The notes under the pieces: generated by a model
What the model saw: only the letters and a program-made list of their open reading frames with translations
Database searches by the model: none
What the model was told of the DNA's origin: nothing
Program-made: the position numbers and the translations under genes
Part shown: positions 14,054 through 22,802 of the stretch, in pieces
Layout of the letters: the number at the start of each line of letters is the position of its first letter
Numbering within the stretch: position 1 is the first letter of the stretch
Source of the DNA: Scatosoma sp045656625
GTDB lineage: Bacteria; Bacillota; Clostridia; Christensenellales; Borkfalkiaceae
Reading direction: 5' to 3'
Length of the DNA: 23,318 bases
Assembly (NCBI GenBank): GCA_045656625.1
Contig: JAZORL010000137.1
Span: 1 to 23,318 of the forward strand

Positions 14054-14854
14054 CTAATCTTCCGAAAATGCACGCACCAACAAATTCGTCGTGCGAAAGG
14101 ACACGGAAGGCGTTTTTTCCGTAGCAAGCCCACCGTTATTGATAAAGCGCAACAATAAATATTGCGATTTCTTCACCATTAAGGCATTTTCGTTATTCCA
14201 TCTATTTACGGTGAATGACGTCCATCGCCCTGCTTGGGTGTGGGTAGTCAATTTCCCGACCATACAACTCGCATCGGGATCGGAATAGACGATAGGCTTA
14301 TATATCGGCTCTCCATTTTCATCGTACATAGGCTGATTTTCACCGTCTAACATTTCTTGATAAATCGGATTCCCCGATTCGTCAAACATCGGATTGCCCT
14401 GCCCGTCAAGTTTTTGGTAATATTCTGGATCTCCCAAAAGCTTAATCGAGCTAAATTTCCCGTCGTTAGGCAAAGAATCTACTAAATAAACTTGTATTTC
14501 AAGAGCACACGTTTGCGTTGCGTTGATATATAACGCCAAGGAATCTATGCGAATATTTTGTTCAAGCGGCACTGCCATATACACATAAGGCAGCTGCGGA
14601 ATACTCTTCCCTTCGCTCGGATCGCCGTAGGTAAAATCTTCTACCGTTTCTTCATTGTAGAAATAATCTTCCACGGGATAATCTTTATACGCAATTCCTT
14701 CTTCTGCGGCATATACCAACCGCACGTCGCCAAACGCTGCGTAATACGCTTCTTCGTTGTCAAAATCTCCCAAGTCGTAGCACCCCGCCAACGCAATAGC
14801 CGAAAGGGCTATTGCGATAGCAGAAAAGAGCTTCTTGAAGATTTTAATACGCAT
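14054..14854 (-). CDS. Secretion-locus lipoprotein with tandem 20-aa repeats
   Basis: The 266-aa product starts MRIKIFKKLFSAIAIALSAI and ends its signal peptide at the lipobox ALAGC (Cys about residue 24), so it should be lipid-anchored on the outside of the membrane. The mature part is acidic and beta-rich. Residues about 149-188 are two tandem 20-aa units of the form LDG-x-x-x-PM(F/Y)DE-x-G-x-PIY, each made of two 10-aa half-units. I do not recognise the domain. The start at 14854 is chosen because it gives a proper signal peptide and has GGAG 6 nt upstream; it overlaps the pilin gene end by 11 bp. Its place between pilin and channel genes suggests an outer component comparable in position to VirB7- or VirB8-type parts, but homology is not shown. 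Confidence 0.85.
   Translation of the reverse strand: MRIKIFKKLFSAIAIALSAIALAGCYDLGDFDNEEAYYAAFGDVRLVYAAEEGIAYKDYPVEDYFYNEETVEDFTYGDPSEGKSIPQLPYVYMAVPLEQNIRIDSLALYINATQTCALEIQVYLVDSLPNDGKFSSIKLLGDPEYYQKLDGQGNPMFDESGNPIYQEMLDGENQPMYDENGEPIYKPIVYSDPDASCMVGKLTTHTQAGRWTSFTVNRWNNENALMVKKSQYLLLRFINNGGLATEKTPSVSFRTTNLLVRAFSED
14291..14410 (-). repeat. Two tandem 60-bp coding repeats in the lipoprotein gene
   Basis: Unit 1 (14410-14351) and unit 2 (14350-14291) each encode 20 residues and match at about 13 positions. Each unit contains two related halves (for example DGQGNPMF and DESGNPIY). Confidence 0.75.
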
Positions 14855-15146
14855 AGTTTCTCCACCAATCGGTGAACACTTCCAAACCAATTTGCAAACC
14901 AATCAAAAGCACGAAGATAAGTACGAAGCCGACGATTGCGTTCTTCAAGCCCTTCTTTGCCTTTTCGTGTTCTTGGGGATCATCCGTTTTCGCATATTTA
15001 ATGCCGAGAAGAATGCACCAAAGCGCACCAAGCGCACCCACTACCGCAAGCGCGATAGGCACCAATACGTTGCAGATATCCAATACGGGTTGCACCACTT
15101 TTTCAAGTTGCGATTGAGAAATAGACGCTAATAAATTTGTCAACAT
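14844..15146 (-). CDS. VirB2/TrbC-like type IV secretion pilin
   Basis: This 100-aa protein has the two-helix hairpin of type IV secretion pilins: a first membrane helix at about 24-48 (NVLVPIALAVVGALGALWCI), a short basic/acidic loop (KYAKTDDPQEHEKAKKGLKN) and a second helix at about 70-90 (AIVGFVLIFVLLIGLQIGLE). The GIKYA...D/P...KAKK...AI-GF pattern is typical of the pilin-like subunits of Gram-positive systems. No cleavable signal peptide is obvious; the first about 20 residues are amphipathic (LTNLLASISQSQLEKVVQPV). The ATG has an excellent AGGAG ribosome site 7 nt upstream. It overlaps the lipoprotein start. A roughly 100-bp gap with a strong hairpin separates it from the giant gene, which may allow separate or higher expression, as expected for a pilus subunit. 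Confidence 0.88.
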   Translation of the reverse strand: MLTNLLASISQSQLEKVVQPVLDICNVLVPIALAVVGALGALWCILLGIKYAKTDDPQEHEKAKKGLKNAIVGFVLIFVLLIGLQIGLEVFTDWWRNYAY

Positions 15147-15183
15147 TTTTTTACTCCTAATAAATCGTTAATTTTTTATATCT

Positions 15184-15231
15184 ACGTATTCTTCGGCAAG
15201 ATACCAGAATCTCTCATGCCAAAGCGTACGT
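15184..15231 (-). promoter_or_regulatory. Strong hairpin in the intergenic region upstream of the pilin gene
   Basis: ACGTA (15184-15188) pairs with TACGT (15227-15231). After a 2x2 internal loop, CTTCGGCA (15191-15198) pairs with TGCCAAAG (15217-15224), with one G-U pair on the minus-strand RNA. An inner AGAT/ATCT stem (15199-15202/15209-15212) closes a 6-nt loop. On the minus strand no T run follows, so this is not a normal terminator; it may be a processing or stabilising element at the 5' end of the pilin mRNA. Confidence 0.55.
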
Positions 15232-15245
15232 TAAAACAAAACCCA

Positions 15246-18200
15246 TCAATCATCCGTCTTCGAATGATTACGCCAAATCAAGCCGAGCAACAAACCGACC
15301 ACGAGTGTCAGGGAAACCGTGATAATCAAGATACTTCCCGCTGCGTTCGGAATGTGCTTACGTTCAAAGGTAAGCTCCGTGCGAATGCCCGCTTCGTTCT
15401 CCACGACGATCCTATATTTGCCACCTTCTTTAATGGTGGGGGCAGCTCTCAATTCCGAATCCATATAAACGGTTTTTACAAGCTTATTCCCTTTATAAAC
15501 GTAAATAGTATCCCCTACGGAACAGCCCTTTATTGTGACGTTATTGATCGTCTTTTCATCCACTTCACAGCCAACAAGCTCTACCTTCGGCGGCGTCTTA
15601 TCGATTGTGAAAGTGAAGGTTTTTACGTCGTGCTTTATGCCTGTTTCCGAATCCATTATGGCTATCGTCACAATGTAAGTTCCGTTGTCCGTTGCTTCGA
15701 GCAATTTACGAGAATTTTTAATCGTATCATCTGCCGGTGCGCTGGACGTGCCCATTTGCCACGTCACCGATTCAATCTCGTAATCATAAGGCACGGTATA
15801 GGTAAAGCCGCTCATTTTGCCATAGAGAATATAGAATCGGAAATAGGATTCGTTGCCCACGTCGTCGGCTACGATCACTTCCCATTTACCCCTTTCGGTG
15901 AACAGGTTTCCGTCGTGTTTTACGAGTTCGTTGTTGTGGAAAACCTTCTTGATATACGCGCTATCGTCATTATCCACGTAGAAGCGCACGGATCTACCGT
16001 TTACTACTTCGCCGTTAATAAGGGCTTGAAGGCTTTTATCGTCTTCGAAGTGATATTCCACTGCGCTATCCTTTTTCACGACGTAGGTGGAAATATTCCC
16101 CGCTTTGTCGATTGCCTTGAAACGATATACGCCGTCTTTATAAAGCACGTCACCCGAATGATAAGCCCGTTCGTCTGCGTTATTCAAAACGTAGGTACAG
16201 GTTGCGTTTTCGCTAAATTCCATGCGTACGCTATCCTTCGTCACGAGCACGTCGGCAATCGTCGAAACTTTCATTTCTGCCATAGGCTCGATCACGACGT
16301 CTTCACGAAGCATATACACCTTGAACGTATACTGAAAGCCGTACTCGTCGAGATAGGACACCGAATATTCATTCTTCGTCTTACTATCGTAATGAATTGA
16401 AAGCACGTTTTCCAAATCGTCCACTTTCAAGATATATTGCGAAGCCGCAATCGAAAAACTTACCGAATCGTTCGTCCAAACGCCTTCGTCTTCTATCTTG
16501 TCAAGGGGATACTCTTCCGCACTCATGCTATTCAACGTTTTGCGAAGAATCGTCAACGTCGATTGACTGCGATAATGCACCGTCGTTTCCGCCTTGTTGC
16601 CATAACGATCGCGGAATACAAGCACGTAATCCCCATCGCCAAGCGAACCGACAAACTTATCCTCCACGAAGCTCGTTTGTACTTCATGAAGCTCGTCGTA
16701 AAGAATGACCGCTTGGTCGCCACACGTCATGCTAATGAATACAATTCCGTTCTTGTTTATCGCCGCATCTTTATTGATATAGACGTTTTGGTTAGTGTAG
16801 TTTTCATTTCTCCGCAATGCGTCTTCGTTGAAATTCGTCAATACGCTGCCGCTAAGCTCAAGATCTTCCTCCGCTTTAATTGAAATTCTCTTTTCGAATA
16901 TGTTGCCGTATTCATCTTCCAGCTTCAATACGTAATCCTTATCTTGTGGCTTATCTACGTAAAAAACCGTATAGCCCTGTTCCGTGCTATAACTGCTAAT
17001 CCCTTCCGACTTTTCCAAGGTCGTCAAGTTGATCGCGTGCACGACGAATTCCACACTCTTATTGCTATAGAACTTGTCGTGTTCCGCCACGTATGCCATG
17101 GAATATTCCACTCTCATGCCATCCATAGCATATTCCACCGTCGCCGTCACAACAAGCTTTTGGGAAAGAAGAATATAATAATCCGTTTGAACGCCATAGA
17201 TATTGAGCACTCTTACGTGGTACATACCTTCCTTCGAGAACGTACTGCCGTCGCCAAGATAGCTGTTTCCGTCATAAAGCAATTCGTACGTAGTATAGCT
17301 GCCCGTTTGCGAATAGGCAATTTCTACACTTACCACGTCTTTGCTAAATTTGTTTTGCACCTTAAATGCTTCGTTCACTTTAACAGTCGTCCCGCTTTCA
17401 AGCGCGTCGCCGTTTTCGTCCGTAAGCACGATCAAAGAAGGTACGCTGGAAATTTTCGTCTTGAAATAATACGGCATTTCGTTTTTATCCGTCGTGATAC
17501 GCGTTTCCACCGTGTAGGTCTTATATTCGTCGTTCAAAGAACGAACGATCAACGAAACCGCTTGATCCAAGCCCCTTTCCAAGAAGATTGCAACGCCCAA
17601 GTCTTGCATTTTTGCAATTTGACCAGCTTTAAGCGCTTCTTTTTCAATCTTGTCAATGGTTTGAATCAACAATACGTTTTCTTCCTTCACAACGTTGATA
17701 ACGTATTTATAAGCATAAACCGAGCCGTTTTCTACCAGGAAGGCTACGTGATGCTGCGTGCCGCTTTCTTCCGTGATAAGATAATGTACTTCCGCAGAAG
17801 ATACGAGCCTTATTTCCGCTTGCGAAGCGCCGTATTCTACCTTCTTATAAACGCCGTCCTCGAATTGATCGATAAACGAAACGTCCGTCGATTGCACTTC
17901 GCCGTCCACGAAATATTCCACGTGATTGTAGGAATCGTTCGTAAAGGTAAATTTCGACGTATTGCCGAAAGTATCCGTTGCGACAATTTCGTATTTGCCA
18001 CGACCACTCAAGTAAATATTATGAAAGTCCGAAGTCTTGGAGGAAATCAACTCGCCGTTCAAATAGATTTGCACGAGCTTCACACCGCTTTCGTCGGATA
18101 CTTGCACTCGATAATATTGACTCTTCACCCGTTCGCCGTTGCTGACGTACATGGTCATGTCATGCTCTTTATTGTTGCGCTCAAACCCGATAAAGCTCGG

Positions 18201-21200
18201 CGCAAAATTCGTTTCACCTTCGGCAAAGCCGTTGCCATTAAAGATTTCGATAATCTCGTTGCGTTCCGAGTGCATATATTCGCCCTTTTGATAGGATACG
18301 CTCACTCTCGGCGCATAGTTATCGACGTCACACGTATAAATCGCATACACTTCGGGATACCTTTCATAATAGATCTTGAGTGCAAACGAAGTCACGTTAT
18401 TGAAGGTCACCCAACCTGCGCTCGTATTCGTCGAAAGGCTCGGCGCTCCGCTAATCACTTCGTAAGCACAACCGCTCGCCAACGTAAAGCGCAAACGCGT
18501 ACTCGTGGAAATAATATAGTTTTTCTCGTCCACTTTCGTAAGCGTCATTTCGTCTTGATCGCTCGTATATTCCACGAAGTTATTATCCGAAGATAAGTAG
18601 CTCCACTTCACCGCCACTTTTCTATTGAATTTAATCTCAGACTCGTAGAAATTCCCGTAAATATCTTCGATCACAAATTTATAATCTCCGCTTGCGGTGA
18701 ACTTCTTCGTGCTAAAATCGGTGGTATAAATCCACCCGTCAAGATACACTTGATAAAGCACTTCCGCTTCATCACGATTAATCTCGACTTGCAAGTGCGA
18801 ATTTTCCACTTCCTTAACGGTACATACGAGCGGATCGGATTTCTTTTGCAATACGAAGGAGAAGGAATTTCCCGAACGGTCGGAAACGTAGATATGATAT
18901 TTCCCGTCGTTCTCGATAGGAACGCCGATACCATTATCGAAATCCCTTTTTCTATAAACGCTCAAAAGATCCCCTTCGCCCTGCGACGTATAGCGGTAAA
19001 TCGCCACATACGCGTACCCATCGTAATCTTCTATACTTTCAAGATAGAAATTGTTGCCCGAAATCGTTTGATTGTTGTTCGCTTCTGTGAAATCCTGCTC
19101 TTTTCTGCCGTCCTTCGCATTCCACGAAATCTTCAATTCCGGCGCAGCTTTATCGATATATACGTAGTATTCACGCGCGCCGTTTTCGTCCAATTCTAAA
19201 ATCGTGAACCTACCCGTTGCCTTGAGATATTCCCCAAGCGTTTTACGCTCGTCCCAAATCAACTCGTGATACTCACTGCTGTCCGTCTTATAGAAAAGAC
19301 GGCTATATTCACTGCCTTGCGCCAACGTGTTGGTGGAAAGCGATGCGTTGGGATCTATCACAAGATATATGCCCGGATCGCCCAAATAATTTACGGGCTC
19401 TGCAAACACCGTTCCGTTTTTTTCGCTCTTGCTGCAGCTTTCCGGTTGCACGTGCAACTGCCCTTCCGAAATCGTCGGTGCGCCGTAGGCATCGAGATGT
19501 TCTTGCGTGACCAAATCCACCATGCGACCGTCCGAACAAATCGAGCCCGTCACCGTACCCGCCGCAATCAACAAATCGTCGCTAATCGCACTTAAGTTAA
19601 TCGGCAAGCAAGCAGTGCTTTCACCATAATAGTAATATACCCATGCGCTCATCGTGCCATTTGGATTCCAGTTCACGTCCTTATAACGAATCCACACTTG
19701 CCCTGCTACTGCCGTTTTGTCCATATCGCCCGGCGCTTTGCGGTAGTTTGAGCTAATTCCGCTATTCAAGGAACTTGCGACATTCTTCGTCAACGTCACG
19801 GCGTACATATCCATATATTCACAATACATGATATAGTCATACGCATGAATCCACGACGAGAAGGTAACGGGTTTATTCGTCTTGCTATAGCTTTCTTTGA
19901 CACGTTCACCCGTATCCGTCAAATAATGGAAATACGTCGTCGTGGGAAGTTGGAATACTTCGTTGGTAAGCGTTGCACCAGTGCCGACGCTCTTATAAAC
20001 GCCAGTTTCTTCCCTGTATTGCGAGGTTTCTGCATCTTTGCCGTTCGTCACGTAGAAATAAACGGGTACGGACATTTTACTCGAATATCCATCTGTAAAG
20101 ATCAAGCAGTAAAGCCCCGGTGCAAATTTCTTCGTGATCTTCACTTTGCCAAGGGAATTTGCGCTCTCGTCGTTTATGCAAGAACGTATACTTTCCCCCG
20201 TCGATACGTTTTCAAAGGAATGAACTTGCAGAGAAACGGAAGAATCGTTCTCATCCGCGCCCTCCACTTTGAACTTGAAGTAGAAATTTGTCACGTTATC
20301 CATTTTGGACAAATCTAACGTATAGTAATTTTTATCCAACGTGCCGTATAACGCCCCGCCCGACTTAAATTCGTCCATTTCAAAATCGGGATCGCTTGCG
20401 CCTTTGACCGGCTGAACTCTCAAAATTGTTCTCACGTCGAAATCGTAGTCAACCGCCTCGCTCTTGTATTGATTTTCCAAAACATCGCTCACCGAGAAGG
20501 AAACGTAATACGTGCCGAATTCCAGCTCGCTCCCTTCTTGCATGCCAAGCTCCGATGCTTCCAAAAGGAAATCAAGAGTGATTTCTTCTTGGTTTACATG
20601 ATCGTCCTCAATCGGTATTGAAAAGGGTTTAAGGACGTTTTGCCCTTGATAATCACTTGAAACGATTGCCGTCACCGTCTTCTTTAAGTTGGCGTACTCG
20701 GTAAACGCTTCTATATCTTTCGATTTATTCGAAATCGTCAATTTGAAAGTCTTTGCTAAATATGTATCCGATACACATTCCGCATTTATGGTCGGCGCAT
20801 CATTATCAAAATGGTAGGGCCCTACGTAAATTTCTTCGCTCTTTTTGCCCAATTCGGAAACGGCATACGCGTACAAATATCTCGTACCCGAAATATCCGC
20901 CGGCGAATACACCGTTTGAAAGCCAAGCCCGGAAATCGGCGTGTTAGAAAGATTCTCCGGTATATCCGTATCATTCAAAGCCCAACCGTAATAAAGCATA
21001 CCCGTTTCGCTAATGTGCGACGTTTGTAATGTCACGGAATGAGCGGTCTTCACCATATTCGACGCCTTACCGCTAAAGCCCAAAACGGGCGTGTCCAAAT
21101 CGTACCAGCAAGACAAGGATTGTTCTTCAAATTTATTCCATCCGCTTACAACGGTGGACGTTTCCATCATATTCAAGGCTTGATTGCCGCCAAGAATACC

Positions 21201-22802
21201 TTCCGTCCAAGGCGCGAAATCGTAAACGAGATGGAAATTCTTCGCCGTGAGCAATTGAATCGAGCTAACCTGCGTATTCAAATGCGATGCATCCGCTTCG
21301 AAATAGAAGGTATCCGTACCATCACCTGCGGCATATTTAAATTCCAAGGGCGTTTGCGTGAAACCGTTTGCTTCCGCCTCGATATAAGGCGAATCGGTCT
21401 TGCCCGTGCCCTTTTTGAGCTGTACCGGTTCGTTGAAACGAACGGAAAGCCCTATTTTCGCTTTACCGTTTTGATCGTAGAATAACGAACCCAACGTCGT
21501 GCTTTCAATCCTTGCGCGATAGTTAATCGGCGCATACTTTGCATTGAAACGATTAAATTCCACCACTTCTTTGGTATCGTACGCCCAGCCGCGTGCGGAG
21601 AGTACCGTTTGCCCCTGCAAGATTCCGTCCAAATCGTCAATAACAATAATGTTTTGATCCACAACATCCGTGTGTTCGTCGTAGATCCCGCCCGAACCGT
21701 CCTTATTATTATGAATTTTGTTCGCAACCAAAATTTCGTTTTTGAACTTCGTATTTACCGTGAGATCTATAAACGTACCGTTAAAAGCGTTGTTTAAGCT
21801 AATGTCTTCCTTCGCATCCGATTCAAGCTTGAGATACCATCTTGCATATTCTTCAACGGAAGGATCGTTCCGAATGTAATCTGCGGGTACGTCCGGTAGA
21901 TCATCGGGCGAACCTAAATTCGAAGAATCCCCTACGAAAAGCTGTATGCCGACGTAGCAATCGTCTATGTACAACCACGCGTAATGCGTTTGCTCCACTT
22001 CGCCCGTCACTTGTACGCCAAGCTTTAACAGATCTCGATCGGATAAGTATTTCAATTTTCTATGCCAATCTTCGCCAAGCTCCGACAAATTCACTTGCAT
22101 CGTTTCGAAGGAAGAAAATCTCTTTACGTCAGAACACTTTGCCCCGTCCAAGCTCGACGTCAACACCTTAAATTCGTCCATGAATGCCAGCGTACCGCCG
22201 TCCACAGCCTTTTGTGCCGTTTTCTTCAACGTAAGCTCGGGGGAAATCGAGAAGGTTTCCCTGCTTTGCTTCGGCGTTTCGTTCGGATTCTTAAATACGT
22301 ATCCGTCCTTCACGCCGTTAATTTCCACCTTGTAAATTTCCACGTAAAATTCGCGCGCTGCTTCACCGATTTGCAAACCGGAATTGCCGTTGATATTCAC
22401 GCTCACCGTTCTATACGGAGAATTCCACCAAACCATAATCGTTCCTTCTAATGCTTCGTAATCCCCTTCTTCGGCGATTGCGGAAACATTTCTCGTACGA
22501 TAATAGATCGTCGCGCTTTCAAACGATTTCAATCTCGCTTGCGTCGTCGCCGTTGCGTCGTCGCGCGTGATTTTCTCACCGTCTAACATATCGAGCGAAA
22601 GCCCGATATCCACGTAAACTTTTCCGTTGCCACTATTTCTGCCGTACGAAGATACGAATGCGTAAATAGGCGTAGTACCAGTTGTGTCCGCATGCGCCAA
22701 TCTCGTCGTTTCCTTCGTGGAAGGAATGAAGAAGGACGCAAATAAAAATACGAGCATTACGAGCGCGGAAACTATTTTGCCAATGCCTTTACGTTTCACC
22801 AT
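15246..22802 (-). CDS. Giant secreted, membrane-anchored Calx-beta/Ig-like repeat protein (2518 aa)
   Basis: The protein begins MVKRKGIGKIVSALVMLVFL, a signal peptide ending near LAHA (residue 38), and ends with one membrane helix (about 2487-2509, ILIITVSLTLVVGLLLGLIW) and a short RNHSKTDD tail. Most of it is thus outside the cell, anchored at its C-terminus; there is no LPxTG motif. Residues about 60-165 resemble a Calx-beta domain (TIYYRTRNVSAIAEEGDYEA). From about 1300 on there are at least nine module ends of the form G-x-Y-x5-D-x-x-GN (for example GKYEIVATDTFGN, GVYRFKAIDKAGN, GKWEVIVADDVGN), the signature of Ig-like beta-sandwich repeats. Linkers such as DNDAPTI and DKTPPKVEL precede other modules. 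The start at 22802 has AGGGGG 8 nt upstream and overlaps the coupling-protein gene by 14 bp; a longer in-frame start at 22889 has neither. A cell-contact or mating-adhesin role is inferred. Confidence 0.88.
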   Translation of the reverse strand: MVKRKGIGKIVSALVMLVFLFASFFIPSTKETTRLAHADTTGTTPIYAFVSSYGRNSGNGKVYVDIGLSLDMLDGEKITRDDATATTQARLKSFESATIYYRTRNVSAIAEEGDYEALEGTIMVWWNSPYRTVSVNINGNSGLQIGEAAREFYVEIYKVEINGVKDGYVFKNPNETPKQSRETFSISPELTLKKTAQKAVDGGTLAFMDEFKVLTSSLDGAKCSDVKRFSSFETMQVNLSELGEDWHRKLKYLSDRDLLKLGVQVTGEVEQTHYAWLYIDDCYVGIQLFVGDSSNLGSPDDLPDVPADYIRNDPSVEEYARWYLKLESDAKEDISLNNAFNGTFIDLTVNTKFKNEILVANKIHNNKDGSGGIYDEHTDVVDQNIIVIDDLDGILQGQTVLSARGWAYDTKEVVEFNRFNAKYAPINYRARIESTTLGSLFYDQNGKAKIGLSVRFNEPVQLKKGTGKTDSPYIEAEANGFTQTPLEFKYAAGDGTDTFYFEADASHLNTQVSSIQLLTAKNFHLVYDFAPWTEGILGGNQALNMMETSTVVSGWNKFEEQSLSCWYDLDTPVLGFSGKASNMVKTAHSVTLQTSHISETGMLYYGWALNDTDIPENLSNTPISGLGFQTVYSPADISGTRYLYAYAVSELGKKSEEIYVGPYHFDNDAPTINAECVSDTYLAKTFKLTISNKSKDIEAFTEYANLKKTVTAIVSSDYQGQNVLKPFSIPIEDDHVNQEEITLDFLLEASELGMQEGSELEFGTYYVSFSVSDVLENQYKSEAVDYDFDVRTILRVQPVKGASDPDFEMDEFKSGGALYGTLDKNYYTLDLSKMDNVTNFYFKFKVEGADENDSSVSLQVHSFENVSTGESIRSCINDESANSLGKVKITKKFAPGLYCLIFTDGYSSKMSVPVYFYVTNGKDAETSQYREETGVYKSVGTGATLTNEVFQLPTTTYFHYLTDTGERVKESYSKTNKPVTFSSWIHAYDYIMYCEYMDMYAVTLTKNVASSLNSGISSNYRKAPGDMDKTAVAGQVWIRYKDVNWNPNGTMSAWVYYYYGESTACLPINLSAISDDLLIAAGTVTGSICSDGRMVDLVTQEHLDAYGAPTISEGQLHVQPESCSKSEKNGTVFAEPVNYLGDPGIYLVIDPNASLSTNTLAQGSEYSRLFYKTDSSEYHELIWDERKTLGEYLKATGRFTILELDENGAREYYVYIDKAAPELKISWNAKDGRKEQDFTEANNNQTISGNNFYLESIEDYDGYAYVAIYRYTSQGEGDLLSVYRKRDFDNGIGVPIENDGKYHIYVSDRSGNSFSFVLQKKSDPLVCTVKEVENSHLQVEINRDEAEVLYQVYLDGWIYTTDFSTKKFTASGDYKFVIEDIYGNFYESEIKFNRKVAVKWSYLSSDNNFVEYTSDQDEMTLTKVDEKNYIISTSTRLRFTLASGCAYEVISGAPSLSTNTSAGWVTFNNVTSFALKIYYERYPEVYAIYTCDVDNYAPRVSVSYQKGEYMHSERNEIIEIFNGNGFAEGETNFAPSFIGFERNNKEHDMTMYVSNGERVKSQYYRVQVSDESGVKLVQIYLNGELISSKTSDFHNIYLSGRGKYEIVATDTFGNTSKFTFTNDSYNHVEYFVDGEVQSTDVSFIDQFEDGVYKKVEYGASQAEIRLVSSAEVHYLITEESGTQHHVAFLVENGSVYAYKYVINVVKEENVLLIQTIDKIEKEALKAGQIAKMQDLGVAIFLERGLDQAVSLIVRSLNDEYKTYTVETRITTDKNEMPYYFKTKISSVPSLIVLTDENGDALESGTTVKVNEAFKVQNKFSKDVVSVEIAYSQTGSYTTYELLYDGNSYLGDGSTFSKEGMYHVRVLNIYGVQTDYYILLSQKLVVTATVEYAMDGMRVEYSMAYVAEHDKFYSNKSVEFVVHAINLTTLEKSEGISSYSTEQGYTVFYVDKPQDKDYVLKLEDEYGNIFEKRISIKAEEDLELSGSVLTNFNEDALRRNENYTNQNVYINKDAAINKNGIVFISMTCGDQAVILYDELHEVQTSFVEDKFVGSLGDGDYVLVFRDRYGNKAETTVHYRSQSTLTILRKTLNSMSAEEYPLDKIEDEGVWTNDSVSFSIAASQYILKVDDLENVLSIHYDSKTKNEYSVSYLDEYGFQYTFKVYMLREDVVIEPMAEMKVSTIADVLVTKDSVRMEFSENATCTYVLNNADERAYHSGDVLYKDGVYRFKAIDKAGNISTYVVKKDSAVEYHFEDDKSLQALINGEVVNGRSVRFYVDNDDSAYIKKVFHNNELVKHDGNLFTERGKWEVIVADDVGNESYFRFYILYGKMSGFTYTVPYDYEIESVTWQMGTSSAPADDTIKNSRKLLEATDNGTYIVTIAIMDSETGIKHDVKTFTFTIDKTPPKVELVGCEVDEKTINNVTIKGCSVGDTIYVYKGNKLVKTVYMDSELRAAPTIKEGGKYRIVVENEAGIRTELTFERKHIPNAAGSILIITVSLTLVVGLLLGLIWRNHSKTDD

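Noticed and set aside
16944..18596. 550-codon plus-strand open frame opposite the giant surface protein gene
   Set aside because: It lies wholly antisense to a well-supported secreted protein, is rich in Arg, His, Phe and Ile with no domain pattern, and lacks a ribosome site. It is a codon-bias shadow.
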